Shown here: in pieces, positions 58,274 through 64,000 of the stretch
Layout: each line of letters begins with the position of its first letter
Numbering within the stretch: the first letter of the stretch is position 1
Assembly (NCBI RefSeq): GCF_900182735.1
Contig: NZ_FXTU01000006.1
Coordinates: forward strand, 62,001 to 126,000
Origin: Laceyella tengchongensis
Lineage (GTDB): Bacteria > Bacillota > Bacilli > Thermoactinomycetales > Thermoactinomycetaceae
DNA length: 64,000 bases
Direction of reading: 5' to 3'
Position numbers and translations under genes: made by a program
The notes under the pieces: model-generated
What the model was told of the DNA's origin: nothing
Databases searched by the model: none
The model's input: the letters and a program-made list of their open reading frames with translations, nothing else

Positions 58274-59464
58274 ATGAAACGAATTGCTTGGATCTTTCCA
58301 TTTCTGTGCCTTTTTCTTCTGCTGATTCGCCCTTCCGTTTTTGCCGCGGAAGAAGAAAGCGGCTCTTCTGTCATTGATCAATTGGTGCGAAGTCAATTGA
58401 ACCAAACGCAAGTGGAGCAAGTGGACACCTTTTGGAAACAGCTCAAGGGGGATTACGGTGAGTATCTAGGAGGGGAACAGGGGCTAAGTTTGTTTGATTT
58501 GTTGCTGTCACCCAATAAAGAGCTGTCATTGGAACAGGTGCTGATGGGATTCGTCCGCTTTTTCTTTCATGAAATTTTGTACAACGGGAAGCTACTCGGC
58601 ACGATTGTGGTGTTGACCGTATTGAGCATGTTGTTAAGGACACTGCAAACGGCTTTTGAGCAGAACCAAGTAAGCAAAGTGGCTTACGCCATCGTGTTCA
58701 TGGTGCTGATCATCTTGGCGGCCAACAGCTTTCATGTGGCGGTCGATTCGGCCAAAACCGCAATCGGTCGCATGATCGACTTCATGCTAGCGTTGGTGCC
58801 AATGATGCTCACCCTCTTGGTGTCCATGGGCAACATCGGCTCGGTTGCTTTATTCCATCCGTTGATCGTGTTCATGATCCACATGATTGGCACATTCATC
58901 TACACCATTGTTTTTCCGTTGCTTTTTTTATCCGCCATTCTGAGCATCGTGAGTTGCCTGTCTGAGAAGTACAAGGTGAATCAATTGGCCAGTTTGTTAC
59001 GGAAAATCAGTGTGTCGGTACTGGGTGGGTTGTTGGCGATTTTCCTCGGTGTGATTTCTATCCAAGGGGCCACTGCTTCCATTGCGGACGGGGTCACGTT
59101 ACGCACGGCCAAGTATATCACGGGGAATTTTATTCCGGTGATCGGACGCACCATATCCGAAGCGGCGGATACGGTGATGGGCGCCTCCTTGCTGGTCAAA
59201 AACACGATTGGCCTAGCCGGCGTGCTGATCTTGCTGTTTATCTGTGCGTTTCCCGCGTTGAAAATCTTGTCGCTCGCTTTCATTTACAATTTCACGGCGG
59301 CGGTGATGCAACCTTTGGGAAATAGTCCCATCATTGAGAGCCTGAGTACCATCGGCCGTACGCTCATATACATTTTCGCCGCTCTGGCAACCGTAGGCCT
59401 GATGTTTTTCTTGGCTATCACGATAATCGTCGCTTCGGGCAACGTCTCGGTGATGATGAGGTAG
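58274..59464 (+). CDS. spoIIIAE: Stage III sporulation protein AE
   Basis: A 396-residue protein, the largest of the operon. Cleaved signal-like N-terminus (WIFPFLCLFLLLIRPSVFA), an acidic outer segment, then seven or so membrane spans from residue ~100. GGIIAA-type small-residue segments (GGLLAIFLGVISIQGATA) are conserved. ATG follows AAGGATG. Normal length. Confidence 0.95.
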   Translation: MKRIAWIFPFLCLFLLLIRPSVFAAEEESGSSVIDQLVRSQLNQTQVEQVDTFWKQLKGDYGEYLGGEQGLSLFDLLLSPNKELSLEQVLMGFVRFFFHEILYNGKLLGTIVVLTVLSMLLRTLQTAFEQNQVSKVAYAIVFMVLIILAANSFHVAVDSAKTAIGRMIDFMLALVPMMLTLLVSMGNIGSVALFHPLIVFMIHMIGTFIYTIVFPLLFLSAILSIVSCLSEKYKVNQLASLLRKISVSVLGGLLAIFLGVISIQGATASIADGVTLRTAKYITGNFIPVIGRTISEAADTVMGASLLVKNTIGLAGVLILLFICAFPALKILSLAFIYNFTAAVMQPLGNSPIIESLSTIGRTLIYIFAALATVGLMFFLAITIIVASGNVSVMMR

Positions 59465-59474
59465 GTGACCCAAA

Positions 59475-60104
59475 GTGATCGAATGGATAAGCGAATGGCT
59501 CAAACAAATCATCATCTTGGTTTTGATCGCAACATTTATTGATTTGCTGTTGCCCAACAACGCCTTGGATCGCTATGTCAAGCTGGTGATGGGGTTACTG
59601 ATCATCATGGCGATACTGACGCCGATCTTTCAATTATTGTCGGAAGAATATGATTTGTCCGCGTTGGCGTTCACCCATGCGTCGCATGGAGAAAGATTGG
59701 CATCGCTACAGCAGATTCGAGAACAGGGAGAAAAGTTGAAAACCACGCAAGACCGCTTGATACAAGAGCAATCGTCGAAGCAAATGGAGCTGAGCATCAA
59801 GGAACAGGTGGAGCGGAAGTTTGGAGTGGAAGTGACGGAGTCGAACGTGACTCTGCAAACCAGGCCGAAGGGGATGGCCGAAATCAAGCACATCCACGTG
59901 AGGGCTAGCGTGTCTGCCGTTTCACCCCATCAGTTGGGAGGCAAACCGGTTCAACCTGTGTACATTTCGGTCGGCGAAAGGGAAACTGCTTCACCCAAAG
60001 GGGACCATGCGGGGAACAAACTAGCCCAGAACATCGCCAGTTACTTGTCGGATGCTTGGCATGTGCGGCAAGAACAAGTTCAGGTGACAGTGGATGCATT
60101 ATAG
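59475..60104 (+). CDS. spoIIIAF: Stage III sporulation protein AF
   Basis: A 209-residue protein with two N-terminal membrane spans (IIILVLIATFIDLLLP, LVMGLLIIMAILTPIF) and an outer domain with a ring-building-motif-like fold. GTG start at 59475 with AGGTGA site. In line with the operon order. Confidence 0.94.
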   Translation: MIEWISEWLKQIIILVLIATFIDLLLPNNALDRYVKLVMGLLIIMAILTPIFQLLSEEYDLSALAFTHASHGERLASLQQIREQGEKLKTTQDRLIQEQSSKQMELSIKEQVERKFGVEVTESNVTLQTRPKGMAEIKHIHVRASVSAVSPHQLGGKPVQPVYISVGERETASPKGDHAGNKLAQNIASYLSDAWHVRQEQVQVTVDAL

Positions 60105-60121
60105 GCGCGGGGAGGTGAAGC

Positions 60122-60736
60122 GTGTTGTTCAAATGGTTGAAGCAGTTGGAACAGAAATTGGCAAGCAGCGACAAGCAAAAAAGCAAGCTGGGCTGGATGG
60201 TTATCTTGGGAGGGGCCGGCGTGGCGATCATGTTGGTTTCCTCATTTGTGGGAGTGAAAGAAAGCGCCGTCCAACCGGAGCCGGAGGGGGTGATGCCCGC
60301 GTCTGCGAAACCGCAAGTGAACCATCCCATGTCGGCGATGCAACAGTATGAACGGGAAGTGGAACAGCAGTTGTCGGAAGTGCTAGGCAAAATCGTCGGC
60401 GTGGATGATGTTTCAGTGGTCGTCAACCTTGACTCCACAGAGGAGGAAGTGGTGCAAATCGATGAACGGAATTCGGAGCAAGTGACGACGGAACGGGACA
60501 AAACGGGAGGAAACCGTTCTATCACCCAAAACACGCGGGACAGAAAAACGGCGTATTATCGCAATGATGATGGCGAAAGGCCAGTGGTCGTGAAGAAGTT
60601 GAAACCCAAAGTCCGGGGTGTGCTGGTAGTAGCGCGCGGAGTGGAAAATCTGCAAGTCAAGGCTATCGTGATCGAGGCCGTCCAGCGCACATTGGACATT
60701 CCCATGCACCGCATTTCTGTTCTGCCAAAAGGATAA
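60122..60736 (+). CDS. spoIIIAG: Stage III sporulation protein AG
   Basis: A 204-residue protein; one membrane span (MVILGGAGVAIMLVSSF) and a ring-building motif domain at the C-terminus (EVLGKIVGVDDVSVVVNL ... VKAIVIEAVQRTL). It makes a large ring in the intermembrane space. GTG start after GGGGAGGTG. Its size and layout are normal. Confidence 0.95.
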   Translation: MLFKWLKQLEQKLASSDKQKSKLGWMVILGGAGVAIMLVSSFVGVKESAVQPEPEGVMPASAKPQVNHPMSAMQQYEREVEQQLSEVLGKIVGVDDVSVVVNLDSTEEEVVQIDERNSEQVTTERDKTGGNRSITQNTRDRKTAYYRNDDGERPVVVKKLKPKVRGVLVVARGVENLQVKAIVIEAVQRTLDIPMHRISVLPKG

Positions 60737-60749
60737 GGGGGAATTGTAC

Positions 60750-61310
60750 ATGTCAGTGAACAAACAAACGGTTTGGTTGGTGACGATGTTATCCATCATG
60801 GTGGTGCTGTCAGCTTATTATATTGTGACGGGGCCTGTGGAGCCGGTTCGGCAAGCGGCCAAACAGGTGGACCCGGAGGGGGATGTGGACGTCAACATTA
60901 AACCAATCCATCAACCAGCGTCGGCAAACAGCACCAAGGATAAACTGAACAAGAAAGACCAAGATGATTATTTTGTCGGATACCAATTGCAACGGAGCAC
61001 GTTGCGTCAGAAGATGGTAGAAGAATACATGAAAGTGCTGACCAATCCGGATGCTTCGGAAAAAGAACTGCAGGAAGCCAATGCGAAAATTGAAGAGCTG
61101 ATGAAAGTGGACAATGCGGAAACGGTGCTGGAAGAACTGATTCGCAAAGAGGGGTACCGTGATGCCGTGGTGGTGAGCAACAGTCCACATGTCGATGTCG
61201 TCGTACAGACTGAGCATCTTAGCAGGAAACAAGTGGTCGGACTGATCAGTTTGGTGAAACAACATCTCAATGTTTCTCCGCTCAATGTATCGGTCGCCTA
61301 TCGCAAATAA
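60750..61310 (+). CDS. spoIIIAH: Stage III sporulation protein AH
   Basis: A 186-residue single-span membrane protein (VWLVTMLSIMVVLSAYYIV) whose outer ring-building domain binds forespore SpoIIQ and joins the two cells. A polar linker precedes the domain (DDYFVGYQLQRSTLRQKM to NVSPLNVSVAYRK). ATG at 60750 follows AAGGGGGAA. A strong hairpin ends the operon. Confidence 0.95.
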   Translation: MSVNKQTVWLVTMLSIMVVLSAYYIVTGPVEPVRQAAKQVDPEGDVDVNIKPIHQPASANSTKDKLNKKDQDDYFVGYQLQRSTLRQKMVEEYMKVLTNPDASEKELQEANAKIEELMKVDNAETVLEELIRKEGYRDAVVVSNSPHVDVVVQTEHLSRKQVVGLISLVKQHLNVSPLNVSVAYRK

Positions 61311-61317
61311 AGTGGAA

Positions 61318-61350
61318 AAGAGCCGGTTTCCTTCATGGAAACCGGCTCTT
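61318..61350 (+). terminator. Hairpin ending the spoIIIA operon
   Basis: A perfect 14-bp stem AAGAGCCGGTTTCC / GGAAACCGGCTCTT with a TTCAT loop. No T run follows, so termination strength is uncertain. Confidence 0.75.
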
Positions 61351-61499
61351 AGCAATAAGGCTACATTTTTTCATTTGGAGGGGAAATGGGATGACTTTTT
61401 TATTATACTCGCTGGTCAAATTGAGGGGAAGATAGTTGCAAGTGAAATGTTTTACAAATGTATTAACAACGTGAGCCGTGGGAAAAGAGGGGGCTTCGG

Positions 61500-61518
61500 T
61501 TTAGTATCTGGTCTTAAT
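61500..61518. promoter_or_regulatory. FapR-like operator before accB
   Basis: TTTAGTATCTGGTCTTAAT matches the FapR consensus ATTAGTACCTGNTACTAAT at 15 of 19 positions, as I recall it, including the TTAGTA and CTGGT core. It lies just upstream of a promoter-like pair. FapR represses lipid synthesis genes in Bacillales and is released by malonyl-CoA. Confidence 0.55.
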
Positions 61519-61520
61519 AG

Positions 61521-61549
61521 TTGATATTAGGAAAAGAAACAAGTAGGAT
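61521..61549 (+). promoter_or_regulatory. Possible SigA promoter for accBC
   Basis: TTGATA and TAGGAT are spaced 17 bases apart, 2 bases after the FapR-like box. The following ~165-base leader has GTGAG/CTCAC and GTGGT/ACCAC hairpins. Otherwise, the 404 bases between spoIIIAH and accB hold no gene that I can support. Confidence 0.4.
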
Positions 61550-61714
61550 GAATGTGTGAGCTGTCAACTCACCCGCAAGGCTTTAAAAGGCAGAGGGACG
61601 ATGGGGCTCCGTTTAAGTTCAAGGGGTGGTCAAACCACTAAAAAAACGGTATGCTATTAGCGTTATTATCATACTTGAGTATCCTTGCCAAGACAATACA
61701 AGGAGTGATAGGCA

Positions 61715-62218
61715 ATGGCATTTAAAATGCATGAAATCCGTGAACTGATTCGGTTGATTGATGAGTCGAGCATTGAAGAATTTGAAATCGATAAAGAAGG
61801 TACAAAAGTTACCATCAAAAAATCTGGGGCTCCTGTTATGGCTGTTGCGCCACAAGCTCCGGTAAGTGTAGTTCCACAAGCTCCGGCTCCGGCGCCCGTT
61901 CAAGAAGCACCTGCGTCTCCAAAAGAGCCTCAAGTGGCAGCGCCCACTAAAGTAGAGGAAGAGGCGGAAGATGCCAATCTACATAAAATCGTTTCGCCCA
62001 TGGTGGGAACCTTCTACCGCGCTCCAGCTCCGGATGCAGACCCTTATGTGAAAGAAGGCGACACGGTCAACGGGGATACGGTCGTCTGCATCGTGGAGGC
62101 GATGAAGTTGATGAATGAGATTGAAGCTGAAGTGCGTGGAACGATTGTCAAAGTTCTCGTCGAAAACGGTCAGTTGGTTGAGTTCGGCCAGCCTCTGTTC
62201 CTGGTGAAAACAACTTAG
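61715..62218 (+). CDS. accB: Acetyl-CoA carboxylase biotin carboxyl carrier protein
   Basis: A 167-residue carrier of biotin for fatty-acid synthesis. N-terminal helical region (MHEIRELIRLIDESSIEEFEI), an Ala/Pro-rich linker (residues ~45-80), then the biotinyl domain with Lys131 in VEAMKLMNE, the biotin attachment site. ATG follows AAGGAG 9 bases before. accC follows 22 bases later. Confidence 0.97.
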   Translation: MAFKMHEIRELIRLIDESSIEEFEIDKEGTKVTIKKSGAPVMAVAPQAPVSVVPQAPAPAPVQEAPASPKEPQVAAPTKVEEEAEDANLHKIVSPMVGTFYRAPAPDADPYVKEGDTVNGDTVVCIVEAMKLMNEIEAEVRGTIVKVLVENGQLVEFGQPLFLVKTT

Positions 62219-62240
62219 GCCATGGGAGGAGGTTTACGCT

Positions 62241-63602
62241 ATGTTTAAGAAAATTTTAATCGCAAACCGCGGCGAGATTGCTGTTCGCATCATCCGCGCT
62301 TGCCGCGAACTGGGGATCAGCACCGTCGCCGTCTATTCAGAAGCGGATCGCGATGCGTTGCACGTGACTTTGGCGGATGAAGCGTATTGCATTGGCCCGG
62401 CGGCTGCTCGAGACAGCTATCTAAACATGACCAACCTGCTTAGCACGGCGACCTTGGTGGGAGCGGACGCCATCCACCCCGGCTATGGCTTTTTGGCGGA
62501 GAACGCCGATTTCGCGGAATTGTGTACGGCATGCAACATCACCTTCATCGGCCCTTCACCAGAAGCGATTGTAAAGATGGGGGATAAGACCACGGCGCGC
62601 GAGACCATGAAAGTGGCGGGTGTGCCGACCGTTCCCGGAACTGAAGGGGTGATCGATGATCTGGAAGAAGCGGCCAAGACCGCGGCGGAGATCGGGTACC
62701 CCGTTATCGTGAAAGCGACAGCAGGTGGCGGCGGTAAAGGAATGCGCGTCGTTTACAACGAAGAAGAGCTTACGCGTGCAATCACCTTGGCGCAAAAGGA
62801 AGCGGAAGCCAACTTTGGCAATTCCGGGGTTTATCTGGAGAAATTTTTGGTTGAGCCCCGCCATATTGAAATTCAGGTGCTGGCTGACAATTACGGCAAT
62901 GTGATTCATTTGGGTGAGCGGGATTGCTCCATCCAGCGCCGCTACCAAAAACTGATCGAAGAGGCGCCTTCTCCAGCGCTGAGCGAAGATTTGCGCTCCC
63001 GTATGGGCGAGGCGGCCGTGAAAGCGGCGGAGTCTGTACAATACTCTGGTGCGGGGACAGTCGAATTCTTGTTGGACAAAGACGGCAATTTTTATTTCAT
63101 GGAGATGAACACCCGGATTCAAGTGGAACATCCGGTCACCGAGTTGATCACCGGAATCGATTTGGTCAAAGAACAGATTCGCATTGCCGCCGGAGAAAAA
63201 TTAAAATGGAAACAGGAAGACATTCGTTTCGACGGTTGGTCGATTGAATGCCGGATCAATGCGGAGCGGCCGGACAAAAACTTCATGCCGTCTCCGGGTA
63301 AGATCCAATTCTACCTACCTCCGGGCGGAAATGGTGTGCGCATTGACAGCGCCTGCTACCAAGGGTATCAAATTTCCCCATTTTATGATTCGATGGTGGC
63401 CAAACTGATCGTTTGGGGGAAAGACCGGCAGGAGGCAATCGAACGCATGAACCGCGCGCTCAAAGAATTTGCGATCGATGGCGTGCACACGACCATTCCG
63501 TTCCATCTGAAGGTGTTGAACCATCCCAACTTTGTGTCAGGTGACTTCCATATCCAATTCTTGGAGAAGACTAATTTAAACGAGGAGGATCGGCATGAGT
63601 GA
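62241..63602 (+). CDS. accC: Acetyl-CoA carboxylase biotin carboxylase subunit
   Basis: A 453-residue ATP-grasp enzyme that carboxylates the biotin of AccB. It begins FKKILIANRGEIAVRIIRAC; the ATP-binding glycine loop KATAGGGGKGMR is near residue 159-170, and EMNTRIQVEHPVTE holds catalytic and metal residues. The length is normal. ATG follows GGAGGAGG. The Asp23 gene overlaps its end by 8 bases. Confidence 0.97.
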   Translation: MFKKILIANRGEIAVRIIRACRELGISTVAVYSEADRDALHVTLADEAYCIGPAAARDSYLNMTNLLSTATLVGADAIHPGYGFLAENADFAELCTACNITFIGPSPEAIVKMGDKTTARETMKVAGVPTVPGTEGVIDDLEEAAKTAAEIGYPVIVKATAGGGGKGMRVVYNEEELTRAITLAQKEAEANFGNSGVYLEKFLVEPRHIEIQVLADNYGNVIHLGERDCSIQRRYQKLIEEAPSPALSEDLRSRMGEAAVKAAESVQYSGAGTVEFLLDKDGNFYFMEMNTRIQVEHPVTELITGIDLVKEQIRIAAGEKLKWKQEDIRFDGWSIECRINAERPDKNFMPSPGKIQFYLPPGGNGVRIDSACYQGYQISPFYDSMVAKLIVWGKDRQEAIERMNRALKEFAIDGVHTTIPFHLKVLNHPNFVSGDFHIQFLEKTNLNEEDRHE

Positions 63603-63966
63603 TTTGTACCAATACGACGCGAACCAGCTTGGCAAAGTGGAGATCGCTCCAGAAGTGATTCAATTGATTTCGGGCATCGCAGCTTCCCAGGTGAACGGTG
63701 TGATCACCCTTAGCGGAGGGGTTGTTGGGGACATCAACCAACTGCTGGGACGTAAAAACCTGAAGAAAGGAATTCGCGTTGATCTGGAAGACCAACTTAC
63801 GATCGACTTGGCGGTTGTGGTACAATATGGTTTCCATATTCCAGATGTGGGCCGCGAAATCCAAGAGCAAGTGAAGACGGCAGTAGAGAGCATGACCGGT
63901 TTGACAGTCGATAAAGTGATTGTTCGCGTAGATGGGATTAAAATGCCGCCGGAAAAATCCGAGTGA
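63595..63966 (+). CDS. Asp23/Gls24-family protein (YqhY-like)
   Basis: A 123-residue Asp23/Gls24-fold protein: LGKVEIAPEVIQLISGIAASQVNGV near the N-terminus, then VDLEDQLTIDLAVVVQYG and VNVxVDGI-type end (VIVRVDGIKM). ATG follows AGGAGG inside the accC end, so the two are coupled. In B. subtilis yqhY lies before accB and its loss disturbs acetyl-CoA carboxylase control; here it follows accC. A role in tuning AccBC is likely but inferred from position. Confidence 0.9.
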   Translation: MSDLYQYDANQLGKVEIAPEVIQLISGIAASQVNGVITLSGGVVGDINQLLGRKNLKKGIRVDLEDQLTIDLAVVVQYGFHIPDVGREIQEQVKTAVESMTGLTVDKVIVRVDGIKMPPEKSE

Positions 63967-64000
63967 ACATCCTTTAACGATTTCCCACGCGCGCAACGGG

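Noticed and set aside
61270..61524. 84-codon frame after spoIIIAH
   Set aside because: It overlaps the spoIIIAH end and a hairpin, and has no ribosome site.
1..64000. Search for CRISPR arrays, tRNA/rRNA genes, transposases, phage genes and att sites
   Set aside because: No regularly spaced repeats, cloverleaf genes, DDE transposase, integrase or direct-repeat target duplications were recognised by reading both strands.

Overview
The window looks like chromosome from an endospore-forming, low-to-mid GC Gram-positive bacterium (order Bacillales). The evidence is a complete spoIIIAA-AH operon behind a SigE-like promoter, and gene orders known from Bacillus subtilis (yqhG-yqhH next to gcvT-gcvPA-gcvPB; mntR-yqhO-yqhP-yqhQ-aroQ-yqhT-efp; spoIIIA-accB-accC). 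A tandem glycine riboswitch, a GlcT antiterminator site before ptsG, a FadR-like operator before fadH, strong GGAGG ribosome sites and frequent TTG/GTG starts agree with this. By eye GC is near 50 percent. The lineage-restricted proteins (beta-helix/AAA-like fusion, membrane pseudokinase) would fit Thermoactinomycetaceae, but that is an inference. I see no rRNA, tRNA, CRISPR array, insertion sequence, prophage or replication origin.

Layout. 1-8.4 kb: the 3' part of a beta-helix/degenerate AAA gene, two tandem azoreductases, signal peptidase I, homogentisate dioxygenase with a flavin-binding partner, TypA, and a broken uridine-kinase-like gene. 8.5-20.6 kb: a heterodimeric ABC exporter, a tiny membrane peptide, a dGTPase-type HD hydrolase, an amino-acid ABC importer whose binding protein is separated from its permease/ATPase by zwf and a cyclase-family hydrolase, and a nucleotidyltransferase/HTH pair. 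20.6-29 kb: yqhG-yqhH facing the riboswitch-controlled glycine cleavage genes, then paired short chromate transporters. 29-37.3 kb: fadH, glcT-ptsG, nagZ, a nucleotide-sugar-epimerase-like protein and octanoyltransferase lipM. 37.4-43.6 kb: a membrane pseudokinase, an SDR oxidoreductase, D-amino-acid transaminase, a metallophosphoesterase, a DivIVA-domain protein and an FMN reductase. 43.6-49 kb: mntR, yqhO, yqhP, yqhQ, aroQ, yqhT, efp. 49-55.7 kb: a block between efp and spoIIIA holding ypgR, a secreted subtilase, two small membrane proteins, phosphosulfolactate synthase, an MFS exporter and an acidic zinc-ribbon protein. 55.7-64 kb: spoIIIAA-AH, accB, accC and an Asp23 protein.

How parts work together. 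GcvT, GcvPA and GcvPB form most of the glycine cleavage system, induced by glycine, and LipM makes the lipoyl groups that GcvH needs. GlcT controls glucose uptake by PtsG, and Zwf sends glucose-6-phosphate into the pentose phosphate path. AccB/AccC start fatty-acid synthesis and sit behind a FapR-like box, while fadH for unsaturated fatty-acid breakdown sits behind a FadR-like box. SpoIIIA builds the mother cell-forespore channel, and phosphosulfolactate synthase may feed sulfolactate accumulation in spores.

The least explained features are two proteins that keep an ATPase or kinase fold while losing its catalytic residues, a probable toxin-antitoxin-like pair, a 33-residue membrane peptide, and several intergenic stretches with strong or competing RNA stems (27.6, 30.0 and 42.3 kb). 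No whole new multi-gene system could be shown from the sequence alone.
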